Shown in pieces: positions 1-9,797 of a DNA stretch of 64,000 nucleotides. This DNA comes from Vreelandella sedimenti (lineage in GTDB: Bacteria; Pseudomonadota; Gammaproteobacteria; Pseudomonadales; Halomonadaceae): NCBI RefSeq assembly GCF_013416325.1, contig NZ_JACCGK010000013.1, positions 116,949-180,948 of the forward strand, written 5' to 3'. How positions within the stretch are numbered: position 1 is the stretch's first letter; each line of letters opens with the position of its first letter. A program made the position numbers and the translations under genes. The notes beneath the pieces are model-generated. The model was not told where the DNA came from. It made no database searches and saw only the letters and a list, made by a program, of their open reading frames with translations.

Positions 1-330
1 ACCCGCGATGAGTAAATAAATCGCGCAGTGATCAAGTAACTGAAAGCGCTGCTTCCAGCGCCGATGAGGGATGCCATGGTAAAGGGTCGAGGCGGTATAA
101 AGCAGAACTAGCGTGGTGCCGTACAGGCTCAGGCTGACAATTTTCCACGGGTCGACAGAGGCAGCGTAGCTCGCGGCCATCAGCAGCACGACCATTCCCA
201 CCAGGCTTAGCACGGCACCAATACCGTGAGTGATGCTGTGCAGGTACTCTTCAACGACGCTGAATTCGCCCTGCTCTTCGGGAGAGTTTTCACGCTGCTG
301 CTTGTACTGCTCCTTACGGACGGCGTTCAT
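1..330 (-). CDS. Hemolysin III family (PAQR/YqfA-like) membrane protein, partial
   Basis: The N-terminal 110 codons of a leftward gene that runs off the window. The start is the ATG at 330. After a charged cytoplasmic head come a motif reading EYLHSITHGIGAVLSLVG, a hydrophobic helix, and a second helix ending in STLYHGIPHRRWKQ, then LDHCAIYLLIAG. The early His of SITHG and the YH of the second helix are the pattern of the hemolysin III/PAQR family of multi-pass inner-membrane proteins. Their bacterial function is poorly defined; hydrolase-like metal chemistry and membrane homeostasis have been proposed. It lies 36 bp upstream of the ribA stop codon's outer side on the same strand as ribA. I translated this by eye, so the family call is secure but the C-terminus is unseen. 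Confidence 0.85.
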   Translation of the reverse strand, partial: MNAVRKEQYKQQRENSPEEQGEFSVVEEYLHSITHGIGAVLSLVGMVVLLMAASYAASVDPWKIVSLSLYGTTLVLLYTASTLYHGIPHRRWKQRFQLLDHCAIYLLIAG

Positions 331-366
331 CCTGGGGCGCTCCTGGCATGCTATCCCCCACTCATA

Positions 367-1002
367 TCACCCCTTGCGCTCAATATCCACATCGCTGGCG
401 TGGGTGAAGTCATCCAGAGCCATCATATGGCCAAGCTTGCCCGCTTTGGTTGAGAGATACTGCTCGTTATGAGGGTTGAGACCGGTGGTGATCGACAAAC
501 GTTCGACAACATTCACGCCATCGCGGGTGAGGGCATCTACCTTGCGCGGATTGTTGGTCATAAGCCTTAACGCTGTGATGCCCAAATGGTTAAGCATCGG
601 CACGCACAGATCATAGCGGCGCATGTCGGCGCCAAAGCCGAGCTGCTCGTTGGCCTCGACCGTATCAGCACCTTGATCTTGCAGGTGGTAGGCACGAATT
701 TTGTTTAACAGCCCAATTCCCCGCCCCTCTTGGCGCAGGTAAAACAGCACGCCGCGGCCCTCTTCAGCGATGCGTTTCAGCGCTTCCTGGAGCTGATAGC
801 CACAGTCGCAGCGCATGGAGAAGAGTGCATCACCGGTCAAACACTCGGAGTGCACCCGCCCCAACACCGGCTCACCGCCGGTCACATCACCTAACGTTAA
901 GGCGATATGATCCTTGCCGGTAGCCTCATCTTCGAAGCCATGCATAGTAAACGTTGCCCAGGGCGTGGGCAGCCGGGAAGCGGCAATGAAGCGAATGGTC
1001 AC
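367..1002 (-). CDS. ribA: GTP cyclohydrolase II
   Basis: Catalyses the first committed step of riboflavin synthesis, opening GTP to a diaminopyrimidine with release of formate and pyrophosphate; cytosolic. The 211-aa product is close to the family length (about 200). It shows the zinc ligands C54, C65 and C67 in [17 protein letters not shown], then the catalytic segment [17 protein letters not shown] and the GTP-binding stretch [12 protein letters not shown]. It is the single-domain form with no fused DHBP synthase. It is preceded on its strand by a short gap and an AGGTAACC-type leader, and is divergent from hemE across about 275 bp. Confidence 0.96.
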   Translation of the reverse strand: MTIRFIAASRLPTPWATFTMHGFEDEATGKDHIALTLGDVTGGEPVLGRVHSECLTGDALFSMRCDCGYQLQEALKRIAEEGRGVLFYLRQEGRGIGLLNKIRAYHLQDQGADTVEANEQLGFGADMRRYDLCVPMLNHLGITALRLMTNNPRKVDALTRDGVNVVERLSITTGLNPHNEQYLSTKAGKLGHMMALDDFTHASDVDIERKG

Positions 1003-1278
1003 AGGTTACCTCGCTGATTGACCAAACCAGTTAACCACACCAGTGTTGGCAAAGTGGGCCAGTATTCTAACAGGAAGCGGCGCCCGCCTCACGCTGACAA
1101 GGCGACTAAATAATGGAGAAAAATTGGCCGGGTGCGACGATTTTTGCCATCGAGTACGCCGCCCTAACGCCTATCTTCAAGTACAATTGCCCTCATATGA
1201 TCCCCAAAACGGTTTCAAGTACGCTCCCAAGTACGGTTTCCAATACAATGCGGGCAAATTTCCTAAGAGCAAGTGTCT

Positions 1279-2391
1279 ATGACCACTACACCTTTGCAAA
1301 ATGATCGCTTTCTTCGTGCACTAGCGCGCCAGTCCGTTGACCGCACCCCGGTGTGGATGATGCGTCAAGCGGGCCGCTATCTGCCGGAATACCGTGCCAG
1401 CCGGGCCGATGCGGGCAGTTTTATGGATCTGTGCCGCAACCATGACTTGGCCTGCGAAGTCACCCTGCAGCCCCTGGAGCGTTATCCGCTGGATGCGGCC
1501 ATTCTGTTTTCAGATATTTTGACCATTCCAGATGCCATGGGCTTGGGGCTCTATTTTGAAACCGGCGAAGGCCCAAAATTCCGTAAAACCGTACGTACAC
1601 AGGAAGAAGTCGCCGCGCTAAGCGTGCCCGACGCAGAGCGCGACCTTGATTACGTGATGCGTGCAGTTTCAACCATTCGCCGCGAGCTGAACGGTCGCAT
1701 GCCGCTGATCGGCTTCTCCGGCAGCCCCTGGACACTGGCGACCTATATGGTGGAGGGCGGTTCCAGCAAGGACTTCCGTCATCTGAAAACCATGCTTTAC
1801 GACACGCCAGATACCATGCACCAGTTGCTGGATACGCTGGCACATGCGGTGACTGACTATCTGAACGCCCAAATTCGCGCGGGTGCCCAAGCGGTGCAGA
1901 TTTTTGATACCTGGGGCGGCGCACTCTCTACCCCTGCGTACCTTGAGTTCTCACTGCGCTACATGGAGCAGATCGTTTCGGGACTGATCCGCGAGCACGA
2001 TGGTCGCCGCGTACCGGTGATTCTCTTCACCAAAAACGGCGGCCAGTGGCTTGAGCATATCGCCTGCGCCGGTGCCGATGCGCTGGGTATCGACTGGTCT
2101 ACCGAGCTTTCCAATGCTCGCGCTCGAGTTGGTCACAAAGTGGCGCTACAGGGCAATCTTGATCCCAACGTTCTGTTTGCCCGCCCCTCGGCTATACGTG
2201 CTGAAGTAGCCCGCGTGCTGGAGAGCTACGGCCATGGCCCTGGCCACGTGTTTAACCTGGGCCACGGAATCAGCCAGTTTACCAACCCCGACAACGTCAC
2301 TGCCTTTATGGAGGCGCTGCACGAATTAAGCCCGCAGTATCACCGCGATATTCCAACGCATACAAATGCACAGCACTCAGGAGCCAATTGA
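1279..2391 (+). CDS. hemE: Uroporphyrinogen decarboxylase
   Basis: Converts uroporphyrinogen III to coproporphyrinogen III by removing four acetate carboxyls, in cytosolic heme synthesis. The family N-terminal signature [16 protein letters not shown] is present, as are [25 protein letters not shown] and the C-terminal FNLGHGI. The length of 370 aa is typical. A GTG six bases earlier is in frame, but the ATG at 1279 gives the usual short head before RFLRAL. The stop overlaps the next start (TGATG), so speE is translationally coupled. The upstream gap holds several AAGTAC repeats. Confidence 0.96.
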   Translation: MTTTPLQNDRFLRALARQSVDRTPVWMMRQAGRYLPEYRASRADAGSFMDLCRNHDLACEVTLQPLERYPLDAAILFSDILTIPDAMGLGLYFETGEGPKFRKTVRTQEEVAALSVPDAERDLDYVMRAVSTIRRELNGRMPLIGFSGSPWTLATYMVEGGSSKDFRHLKTMLYDTPDTMHQLLDTLAHAVTDYLNAQIRAGAQAVQIFDTWGGALSTPAYLEFSLRYMEQIVSGLIREHDGRRVPVILFTKNGGQWLEHIACAGADALGIDWSTELSNARARVGHKVALQGNLDPNVLFARPSAIRAEVARVLESYGHGPGHVFNLGHGISQFTNPDNVTAFMEALHELSPQYHRDIPTHTNAQHSGAN

Positions 2392-3257
2392 TGAGCGATT
2401 TACGCGACGACCAATGGTTTACCGAAGTCTTTGATAGCCACGGCAGCGCTTTCTCACTGAAGATCTCTGAAAAACTGCTGGATGTGCAGAGCCAATACCA
2501 GCATCTAGAGGTCTACGCCACCGAGACCTACGGCAACCTGATGGTGCTGGACGGCTGCGTGATGCTGACTGATCGCGATAACTTCCTCTACCACGAGATG
2601 ATCGCACACCCGGCGCTGTTTACTCACCAAGAGCCCAAGCGTGTGGTGATTATCGGCGGTGGTGACTGCGGCACCTTAAAAGAGGTTCTCCGCCACCCAG
2701 GTGTGGAAAAAGTTACCCAAATTGATATCGATGAAGAGGTCACCAAGGCCTCTAAGCGCTTTTTCCCGTCGTTGGTAGCGTCGAATAACGACCCCCGCGC
2801 CGAGCTGCTGTTCGCCGATGGCGTGAAGTGGGTGGACGATGCACCTGATGAGAGCATCGATGTGCTGATTATCGACTCCACCGACCCGGTTGGACCCGCT
2901 GAAGGGCTGTTTAAAACTGATTTTCTCAAGCGCTGCCACCGTATTTTGAAACGCGGCGGCGTAATGGTGCAACAGAGCGAATCACCGCTTTACCACAGTG
3001 GCTCAATCATCCGTGAGTTGCGCAGCGACATGTTAAAAGCCGGTTTTGACAGCGTTGCCACGCTGCCCTTCCCGCAGCCAGTATATCCCTCAGGCTGGTG
3101 GAGCGTAACATTGGCGGGTAAAGCCGCCGACGTGAATACGTTCCGCGAGCAGGCAGCCGCCAACCACGAATTGCCGCTTGAGTACTATAGCGTTGACGCC
3201 CATCGCGGTGCGCTCGCCCTTCCGCCGTTTATGCGCAAGGCATTCGCGGCCGAATAA
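2391..3257 (+). CDS. speE: Spermidine synthase (polyamine aminopropyltransferase)
   Basis: Transfers an aminopropyl group from decarboxylated S-adenosylmethionine to putrescine, giving spermidine. The 288-aa product has the N-terminal beta domain (WFTEVFDSHGSAFSLKI), the nucleotide-binding loop GGGDCGTLKEVLRHP at about residues 89-103 (most homologues read GGGDGG), and the catalytic region IIDSTDPVGPAEGLF. The ATG at 2391 overlaps the hemE stop by one base and has an AGGAG ribosome site 8 bases upstream. A strong terminator follows, so hemE-speE is a two-gene transcript. The Gly-to-Cys change in the SAM loop is the only oddity. Confidence 0.94.
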   Translation: MSDLRDDQWFTEVFDSHGSAFSLKISEKLLDVQSQYQHLEVYATETYGNLMVLDGCVMLTDRDNFLYHEMIAHPALFTHQEPKRVVIIGGGDCGTLKEVLRHPGVEKVTQIDIDEEVTKASKRFFPSLVASNNDPRAELLFADGVKWVDDAPDESIDVLIIDSTDPVGPAEGLFKTDFLKRCHRILKRGGVMVQQSESPLYHSGSIIRELRSDMLKAGFDSVATLPFPQPVYPSGWWSVTLAGKAADVNTFREQAAANHELPLEYYSVDAHRGALALPPFMRKAFAAE

Positions 3258-3281
3258 ACCACGCCTAATAACTGCCTTTGT

Positions 3282-3342
3282 GTTACCGCCCACCTCAGCT
3301 TGCCCTATAACGGTGCAATGCGAGGTGGGCGGTAACCTTTTT
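3282..3342 (+). terminator. Rho-independent terminator of hemE-speE
   Basis: A 15-bp perfect stem (GTTACCGCCCACCTC at 3282-3296 with its complement at 3322-3336), followed directly by CTTTTTT. It sits 25 bp after the speE stop. Confidence 0.9.
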
Positions 3343-3500
3343 TGCACCTAGACGTTCGTCTCGAATTCGCTGAGTAGCGTTGAAAAGCGCTGAATTAACG
3401 CCTGTACCCTTGTTGGCATCTTCCTTGCTAGGTTTAGTTACATGCTACGGCATGCATAACTATTTCAATTACTGATTTCAATAACTTCGAGGGAAACTAA

Positions 3501-4526
3501 ATGTTCAATAAAAAACACCTAGCGCTTCTGGCGTCCGCTGGCTCACTTAGCCTGGCGGGAATGGCGACTGCTCAAGCCGACACCTTGGAAGATACCATTG
3601 AGCGTGGCGCTGTTCAGTGTGGTGTGAGCGATGGCTTGCCGGGCTTCTCAGCACCGGATGACGACGGTAACTGGCAAGGCCTGGACGTTGATGTTTGCCG
3701 CGCAGTAGCGGCAGCGGTACTCGGCGACTCAGAAGCCGTCAACTATATTTCGCTCAACGCCGTAGAGCGCTTCACCGCTCTGCAGTCTGGTGAGGTCGAT
3801 GTACTTTCACGTAACACCACCTGGACGACTACCCGCGATACCACTCTGGGCCTGAACTTCACCGGCGTAACATTCTATGATGGTCAGGGCTTCATGGTTT
3901 CACGCGATCTAGGTATTACCGGTGCCGATGAGCTAGACGGCGCTTCTATCTGTATTCAGTCGGGTACTACCACGGAATTGAACTTGGCCGACTACTTCCG
4001 TGCTAACGACATGGAATTCAACCCGATCGTTTTTGATACCTCTGAGCAAACCGTGGGTGGCTATCAGGCCGGCCGCTGTGACGTGCTAACCTCCGATACC
4101 TCTCAGCTAGCGGCGCTACGTATTCAGCTAGACGATCCTTCAGCCTCAATGATCCTGTCTGACGTTATCTCCAAAGAGCCACTAGGCCCTGTGGTTCGTC
4201 AGGGTGACGATCTTTGGTTCAACATTGTGAAATGGACACTGTTCGCCATGATTAACGCCGAAGAGTACGGCGTCACCAGTGAAAACGCTGAAGAAATGCT
4301 TAACTCTGAAGATCCCAACATCGCTCGCTTGCTAGGCCAAGACGGCAACTACGGTGAAGGCATGAATCTAGAAGCAGATTGGGCTTACAACATTATTAGC
4401 CAAGTGGGTAACTACGCTGAAAGCTTCGACCGCAACGTGGGCATGGACTCTCCGCTTGAAATTGAGCGCGGTGTTAACGCCCTATGGACAGACGGCGGCT
4501 TCCAGTACGCTCCCCCGATTCGCTAA
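3501..4526 (+). CDS. aapJ: General L-amino acid ABC transporter, periplasmic binding protein
   Basis: Periplasmic receptor of a polar amino acid importer (AapJ/BztA family). The 341-aa product starts with a Sec signal peptide (MFNKKHLALLASAGSLSLAGMATAQA, cut after about residue 26). The SBP_bac_3 core follows with VQCGVSDGLPGFS, DVDVCRAVAAAVLGD, RNTTWTTTRDTTLGLNF (family hallmark of AapJ) and SGTTTELNLADYF. GAGGGAAACTAA gives a ribosome site just before the ATG. It is the first gene of aapJQMP; a 100-bp gap before aapQ allows extra copies of the binding protein by differential mRNA stability, as is common in such operons (inference). Confidence 0.93.
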   Translation: MFNKKHLALLASAGSLSLAGMATAQADTLEDTIERGAVQCGVSDGLPGFSAPDDDGNWQGLDVDVCRAVAAAVLGDSEAVNYISLNAVERFTALQSGEVDVLSRNTTWTTTRDTTLGLNFTGVTFYDGQGFMVSRDLGITGADELDGASICIQSGTTTELNLADYFRANDMEFNPIVFDTSEQTVGGYQAGRCDVLTSDTSQLAALRIQLDDPSASMILSDVISKEPLGPVVRQGDDLWFNIVKWTLFAMINAEEYGVTSENAEEMLNSEDPNIARLLGQDGNYGEGMNLEADWAYNIISQVGNYAESFDRNVGMDSPLEIERGVNALWTDGGFQYAPPIR

Positions 4527-4627
4527 GCGTCTCGCTTGACCCCGGCCCGCCACCCTCTTCACAGGTATCTGTTTAAAGGTCGTGGCGGGCCATTTGATTG
4601 ACCTTCCGTGTAGCGGAGACGCCATCC

Positions 4628-5818
4628 ATGTCTGTAAGACCCAACGTTCGCCCCGCCGGCCACAAGCCGCCGTTTTGGCGAGACCGCGCTAAGCGCGCAC
4701 TTATTTTTCAGCTCATATTGGTCGCCGTTGTCGCGGCTTTCCTGATCTATATTATCGGCAATACCCAAGCCAACCTGAATGCTCGCGGCATTACCACTGG
4801 CTTTAGCTTCCTGGGCAACACAGCCGGCTTTGGTATTGGTCAAAGCTTAATCGAGTACTCCTCCCAAAGTACCTACGGCCGCACTTTTGTGATTGGCTTA
4901 CTCAATACGCTGCTAGTCGGTGGATTGGGGGTGTTAGCTGCCTCAATTATTGGTTTTATCGTCGGTATCGCGCGGCTATCGCCCAACTGGTTGATCGCTC
5001 GGCTAGCCAATGCGTATATCGAAACGTTTCGTAATATCCCGCTGCTGCTGCAAATTTTCTTCTGGTACTTCGCGGTACTGCGGACGTTACCCAGCGCTAG
5101 AGAGAGCATGGCCTTTGGTGAAGCCATTTTTCTGAACGTGCGCGGGCTGTACCTGCCTCAGCCGCTGTTCGAGTCAGGATTTGGTCTTATCCCAGCCACC
5201 TTCGTGGTGGCCATTATTGCCAGCATCGCACTGGTCATGTGGAACAAGCGCCGCCACGAAGCCACCGGCAAGCGCCTGCCGGTTTTCTGGATGTCGCTGG
5301 TGATTATCTTTGGCCTACCGCTGCTGGTACTGGTCGCTACCGGTGTACCGGTTACCTGGGAGATGCCGGTACTGCGCGGCTTTAACTTCGGCGGTGGTAT
5401 CACCATTATTCCTGAATTTTTGGCTCTGTGGCTGGCGCTTTCTATCTATACTGCCTCCTTCATTGCGGAGATTGTGCGCTCAGGCATCCAAGCCATCCCC
5501 CATGGCCAAACGGAAGCCGCCCAGGCATTGAGCTTGCCGCGCAAGCTAGTGCTGCGCCTAATCATCATTCCCCAGGCTATGCGCGTCATTATTCCGCCGC
5601 TCACCAGCCAATACCTCAACCTGATTAAAAACTCGTCACTGGCCACCGCCATCGGCTACCCCGACCTGGTATCGGTTTTTGCCGGCACCACGCTCAACCA
5701 GACCGGTCAGGCAATCGAAGTCATTGCCATGACCATGGCGGTTTATCTGATCATCAGCTTGCTGGTGTCCATGTTCATGAACTGGTTCAACGCTCGCGTT
5801 GCGCTGGTCGAACGCTAG
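4628..5818 (+). CDS. aapQ: General L-amino acid ABC transporter, permease AapQ
   Basis: Inner-membrane permease of the AapJQMP importer. The 396-aa product has an N-terminal membrane anchor (about residues 25-45), then the HisM-type permease domain. The EAA loop reads GQTEAAQALSLPRKLVLRLIIIPQAMRVIIPPLTSQYLN, typical of amino acid permeases contacting the ATPase. I chose the ATG at 4628 (GGAG upstream) over an earlier in-frame TTG at 4598. AapQ and BztB proteins carry the same long insert between early helices. The next gene, aapM, follows after 15 bp. Confidence 0.92.
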   Translation: MSVRPNVRPAGHKPPFWRDRAKRALIFQLILVAVVAAFLIYIIGNTQANLNARGITTGFSFLGNTAGFGIGQSLIEYSSQSTYGRTFVIGLLNTLLVGGLGVLAASIIGFIVGIARLSPNWLIARLANAYIETFRNIPLLLQIFFWYFAVLRTLPSARESMAFGEAIFLNVRGLYLPQPLFESGFGLIPATFVVAIIASIALVMWNKRRHEATGKRLPVFWMSLVIIFGLPLLVLVATGVPVTWEMPVLRGFNFGGGITIIPEFLALWLALSIYTASFIAEIVRSGIQAIPHGQTEAAQALSLPRKLVLRLIIIPQAMRVIIPPLTSQYLNLIKNSSLATAIGYPDLVSVFAGTTLNQTGQAIEVIAMTMAVYLIISLLVSMFMNWFNARVALVER

Positions 5819-5833
5819 GCCGGAGGCGACCCC

Positions 5834-6934
5834 ATGATTCACAATAAAGAAACCATACCTCAGCGCCCGGCTCCTAAAGGCACCATTGGGCCGGTTGCTT
5901 GGCTACGCGGCAATCTGTTCAACGGCCCCATCAATAGCATTTTTACGCTGTTGGGCCTCTACGTGCTGTATCTACTCGTGGTGCCAACGATTCAGTGGGC
6001 ATTCATTGATGCCGACTGGGTGGGCGATAGCCGTGAAGATTGCTCCCGGGTGGGCGCCTGCTGGGTATTCGTTAATGCACGCTTTTCCCAGTTCATGTAC
6101 GGCCTCTACCCGAGTGAGGAGTATTGGCGCGCCAATATCGTGTTTGCCATGTTCGCTGGCATTATTGCCTGGATGGTCATTCCGCGCCTGCCGTTTAAGC
6201 GCTGGATGACACTATTTGCGCTGCTGATCTTCCCGGTGATCGCCTACGTGCTGCTACACGGCGGCTACTTTGATCTACCGCGTGTTTCCACCCACCGCTG
6301 GGGCGGTTTGATGCTGACGCTGCTACTGGCTAGCGTGGGGATGATTGGCGCACTGCCTATTGGCATCGTATTAGCCCTTGGGCGACGCTCGAACATGCCC
6401 ATCGTCAAAACCTTCTGCGTGATTTTTATCGAGTTTTGGCGCGGTGTGCCGCTAATCACCATTCTGTTTATGGCCTCGGTGATGCTGCCGCTGTTCCTGC
6501 CGTCTGAACTTAACGTGGATCGCCTTATACGTGCGCTAATCGGCCTGACGCTGTTCCAAAGTGCCTATATGGCCGAGGTTATTCGCGGTGGTTTGCAGGC
6601 GATTCCTAAAGGGCAAGATGAGGCCGCCGCGGCACTAGGGATGACGTATTGGAAGCGCATGGGGCTAATCGTGATGCCCCAGGCACTGAAAATGATGATT
6701 CCTGGCATCGTCAATACGTTTATCTCACTGTTTAAAGACACCACCCTGGTCATGATCATCGGGCTGTTTGACCTGTTGGGCATTGTGCAAGCGGCGCTTT
6801 CCGACTCGCGCTGGCTGGGCTTCTCGGTAGAGGGTTATGTATTTGCCGCGTTCGTGTTCTGGATATTCTGTTTCAGCATGTCGCGCTACAGCCAGTACTT
6901 GGAGCGCAAGCTAAACACCGGCCATAAGCGCTAG
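5834..6934 (+). CDS. aapM: General L-amino acid ABC transporter, permease AapM
   Basis: Second membrane subunit, pairing with AapQ. The 366-aa product has long N-terminal helices before the BPD_transp_1 domain. The EAA loop is PKGQDEAAAALGMTYWKRMGLIVMPQALKMMIPGIVNTF, and LFKDTTLVMIIGLFDLLG follows, as in AapM/BztC. The ribosome site GGAGGCGACCCC precedes the ATG. The gene is 60 bp from aapP; that gap contains two AAGTAC repeats. Confidence 0.92.
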   Translation: MIHNKETIPQRPAPKGTIGPVAWLRGNLFNGPINSIFTLLGLYVLYLLVVPTIQWAFIDADWVGDSREDCSRVGACWVFVNARFSQFMYGLYPSEEYWRANIVFAMFAGIIAWMVIPRLPFKRWMTLFALLIFPVIAYVLLHGGYFDLPRVSTHRWGGLMLTLLLASVGMIGALPIGIVLALGRRSNMPIVKTFCVIFIEFWRGVPLITILFMASVMLPLFLPSELNVDRLIRALIGLTLFQSAYMAEVIRGGLQAIPKGQDEAAAALGMTYWKRMGLIVMPQALKMMIPGIVNTFISLFKDTTLVMIIGLFDLLGIVQAALSDSRWLGFSVEGYVFAAFVFWIFCFSMSRYSQYLERKLNTGHKR

Positions 6935-6994
6935 TTCAAGTACAAGCTTAAGTACGAGTGCCGAATCTCTTTACGTTTTAAGTAGGATTTCAAC

Positions 6995-7771
6995 ATGACA
7001 CAAGCAGCCACCAATACCTCTGACACCAGTACTTCTGACCTGATGGTCGAGATGCACAACGTTAACAAGTGGTACGGCGATTTTCACGTACTGCGGGATA
7101 TCTACCTTGAGGTAAAACGCGGCGAACGTATCGTGGTTTGCGGCCCCTCAGGTTCGGGTAAATCAACGCTGATTCGCTGCATTAACCACCTTGAAGAGCA
7201 CCAAAAAGGTGAAATTGTGGTGGGCGGTCTACCGCTGACCCAAGACGTTAAGCGCATTGAGCAGATTCGTCGCAGCGTCGGCATGGTGTTTCAGCACTTC
7301 AATCTGTTCCCGCATTTATCAGTGCTGGAAAACTGCTGTATTGCGCCAATGTGGGTACAAAAGAAGCCCCGCAAAGAGGCTGAAGCGCTAGCCATGGAGT
7401 ACCTAGAACGGGTACGCATTGCCGAGCAGGCGACTAAGTACCCGGGGCAGCTCTCGGGCGGGCAACAGCAGCGTGTAGCGATTGCCCGCTCGCTGTGCAT
7501 GCACCCCGACGTCATGCTGTTTGACGAGCCCACCTCCGCTTTAGACCCCGAGATGATCAAAGAGGTGCTGGACGTTATGGTGGAACTGGCGGAAGAAGGC
7601 ATGACCATGATCTGCGTGACCCACGAAATGGGCTTCGCCAAAACCGTCGCCGACCGGGTGATCTTTATGGATCAGGGGCAAATCATTGAAGAGAACGCGC
7701 CTGAGCCGTTCTTCAATAATCCCCAGTCTGAACGTACCCAGCTGTTCTTAAGCCAGATTCTCGGGCACTAA
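6995..7771 (+). CDS. aapP: General L-amino acid ABC transporter, ATP-binding protein
   Basis: Cytoplasmic ATPase that drives AapQM. The 258-aa product has Walker [11 protein letters not shown]-loop [11 protein letters not shown], signature [15 protein letters not shown], Walker [15 protein letters not shown] and switch His in [11 protein letters not shown], all intact. AGTAGGA lies before the ATG. It is the last gene of the operon; a terminator follows 40 bp on. Confidence 0.95.
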   Translation: MTQAATNTSDTSTSDLMVEMHNVNKWYGDFHVLRDIYLEVKRGERIVVCGPSGSGKSTLIRCINHLEEHQKGEIVVGGLPLTQDVKRIEQIRRSVGMVFQHFNLFPHLSVLENCCIAPMWVQKKPRKEAEALAMEYLERVRIAEQATKYPGQLSGGQQQRVAIARSLCMHPDVMLFDEPTSALDPEMIKEVLDVMVELAEEGMTMICVTHEMGFAKTVADRVIFMDQGQIIEENAPEPFFNNPQSERTQLFLSQILGH

Positions 7772-7811
7772 TACACAGACTCAGCGACAAAGCGGCTGTG
7801 GATAAGTTCGT

Positions 7812-7845
7812 CATCATGGGCCTCACTTGAGGCCCATGATGTTTT
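7812..7845 (+). terminator. Terminator of aapJQMP
   Basis: Perfect 14-bp stem CATCATGGGCCTCA / TGAGGCCCATGATG with a 2-base loop, then TTTT. It lies between aapP and the RidA gene. Confidence 0.88.
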
Positions 7846-7871
7846 AAAAACATTCAAATAAGGATAAAAGC

Positions 7872-8264
7872 ATGATTGAAAAGCTATTTATCGACCGCGC
7901 CCCGCAACCGATTGCGCCTTTTTCCCACGCCTGCCGCGTAGGTGATCTGGTCTTTATCACTGGCCAGATGCCGACGGTACCAGAGACTAATGAAATGCTT
8001 TTGGGCACCTTTACCGAACAGACCCATCGGGTGATGCAGAACCTGGCGATTGTGCTGGAAGAAGTCGGAAGTGCCTTCGAGTATGTGGTCCAGTCTCGGG
8101 TGTTCATTACCAATATGGGCCACTTCGACGAAGTGAATAAGGTCTACGCCAGTTACTTTCCCCAGCCTCTACCCACCCGCACCTGTATCGGGGTAACCGG
8201 CTTGGCTGGCGGCGCTGATGTGGAAGTCGATATGATTGCCTGGATTCCACCGTCGCATCAATAA
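7872..8264 (+). CDS. RidA family reactive-intermediate deaminase
   Basis: A 130-aa YjgF/YER057c/UK114 (RidA) protein. Members hydrolyse reactive enamine/imine intermediates released by PLP enzymes. Seen: SHACRVGDLVFITGQMP at the front, VVQSRVFITNMGHFDEVNKVYASYF in the middle and PTRTCIGVTGLAGGADVEVDMIAW at the end, where the Arg of PTRT is the substrate-carboxylate binder. ATAAGGATAAAAGC gives the ribosome site. Its place after an amino acid importer suggests a role in using imported amino acids (inference). Confidence 0.9.
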   Translation: MIEKLFIDRAPQPIAPFSHACRVGDLVFITGQMPTVPETNEMLLGTFTEQTHRVMQNLAIVLEEVGSAFEYVVQSRVFITNMGHFDEVNKVYASYFPQPLPTRTCIGVTGLAGGADVEVDMIAWIPPSHQ

Positions 8265-8283
8265 ATCTTATCAGTAGTCGTCA

Positions 8284-9747
8284 TCACGGCTGCCAGTGAG
8301 CCACAACGCGATTTCGCCCAGCCTCTTTGGCAGCATAGAGCGCTTGGTCGGCCTGGGCAACGGCTACTGCCTGACTGTGGTCTAAATCACTGGTGAGCGC
8401 CAGAGGTGCAATTCCCACGCTGACGGTGAGTGTCACCATCATCGGCGTTTGCGAATCACCCGCCGTCAGGTAAAACGGTTGCTGGGCTACTGTTTGGCGA
8501 ATACGCTCACCCAGTTGGACTACCTGTTGGTGCGATAAATCACCCGCCGTAACGGCAAACTCTTCACCGCCGAACCTTGCCAGACAATCCTCGGGCCGCA
8601 GGGCCTCATACACCCGCTTTGCCATCTCCACCAGCAGCGTATCCCCCGCAGGGTGACCGTAGCGATCATTGATATGTTTGAAGTAATCAATATCAATCAT
8701 CAGCAAATAATAGGCTGCCGCTTCAGCTTGCCCATTGAGTTGTGCTAAGTGGTTAGCCAAGCCACGTCGGTTGCGTGTGCCGGTCAAGGCGTCAAACTCC
8801 GCCGCCGCCCAGGCCTGCTCTTCGCTTTTTTTACGTTGGCTAATATCGATGACTAGGCCACCAATACGCGCTAAATAGCCATCATCGGAGTAGTAGCTTT
8901 CCATCACCAGCTCATGCCAACGCCACTGCCCGGATGCGACCCTGAGCTGGACATCAATACGGCATTGGGTTTGCAGCCGCTGATGGCACTCGCGAATCAA
9001 ACCAAACACCCGTAAGCGGTCAGTGGGCATGGTGTGGGCCAGTAAGCGACGCAACGGGAGCCTTGCATAATCGCCAGGATAACCCAGCGAAAGCAGCAAC
9101 GCCGAAGAGCACCAGGTGGCGCCACTGCGAGTGTTGATCTCCCAGGTACCGCAGGCGGCGACCTGCTGCAGCAGATCAACCTGCCGCTGCCTGCGGGTAA
9201 GCTGCTGACGATAAATAGCCGAAGCGATTAGTTCAGCGCTGATCACTAGCGCCTGCAACCCCGCTCCCTCCCAGTCAACTTCGCGTTCACAGTCATCAAA
9301 GCCCAGAGTCCCCCACCACTGACCATCCACCATAATCGGAACGGTCACCATCGATAGAATCGACTGGCTTTCCAAATTGTCGCGCAGCGATCCCGGATCC
9401 ACCTTCGAGGTAATACAGGTGTGCGAGTCACCACGCTCCCGACGATTAACCATTTCCTCATACTCGGGATCGTCGATCAGCGTGGTAAAAAAGCGAAAGC
9501 GTTTTTGCGTTCGCTCACGATAGTGTGATGAAGATGCCCACTCAAAAACAAAATCCTGCAAGACACCGTTTGGGTTGCGCTCTATGGTTTGAAATATCCA
9601 CACCCGATTGACACCCGACGCTTCCCCTAGCGCCGCCAATAGCTGATCGACGCCTTCACTCCAAAAGTGCGCGTCGATTAGCGCACGGCTGCCCAAAGCA
9701 AGGGCATTCAGCAGGCTCGGCGCATCCGGCGATAAAGGAGCAGGCAT
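8284..9747 (-). CDS. GAF-PAS-GGDEF diguanylate cyclase
   Basis: Predicted to make cyclic di-GMP. The 487-aa soluble protein has an N-terminal GAF-like domain (about residues 20-180, with SILSMVTVPIMVDGQWWGTLGFDDCE), a PAS fold with PAC-type tail (about 190-315, ending ARIGGLVIDISQRKKSEEQ) and a C-terminal GGDEF domain (about 320-485). The active site reads RFGGEEFAV, so the cyclase should be active. RPED five residues before it matches the RxxD inhibitory site for product feedback. There is no EAL domain and no membrane segment. The signal sensed is unknown. It is convergent with the RidA gene. Confidence 0.93.
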   Translation of the reverse strand: MPAPLSPDAPSLLNALALGSRALIDAHFWSEGVDQLLAALGEASGVNRVWIFQTIERNPNGVLQDFVFEWASSSHYRERTQKRFRFFTTLIDDPEYEEMVNRRERGDSHTCITSKVDPGSLRDNLESQSILSMVTVPIMVDGQWWGTLGFDDCEREVDWEGAGLQALVISAELIASAIYRQQLTRRQRQVDLLQQVAACGTWEINTRSGATWCSSALLLSLGYPGDYARLPLRRLLAHTMPTDRLRVFGLIRECHQRLQTQCRIDVQLRVASGQWRWHELVMESYYSDDGYLARIGGLVIDISQRKKSEEQAWAAAEFDALTGTRNRRGLANHLAQLNGQAEAAAYYLLMIDIDYFKHINDRYGHPAGDTLLVEMAKRVYEALRPEDCLARFGGEEFAVTAGDLSHQQVVQLGERIRQTVAQQPFYLTAGDSQTPMMVTLTVSVGIAPLALTSDLDHSQAVAVAQADQALYAAKEAGRNRVVAHWQP

Positions 9748-9797
9748 AACAGGTTCTCTTTACTTTTCTTAGAGACTACCACACAGCTTTCAGTGGA

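Noticed and set aside
226..472. Short plus-strand frames near the left edge
   Set aside because: They lie opposite the hemolysin III gene and ribA and have no support.
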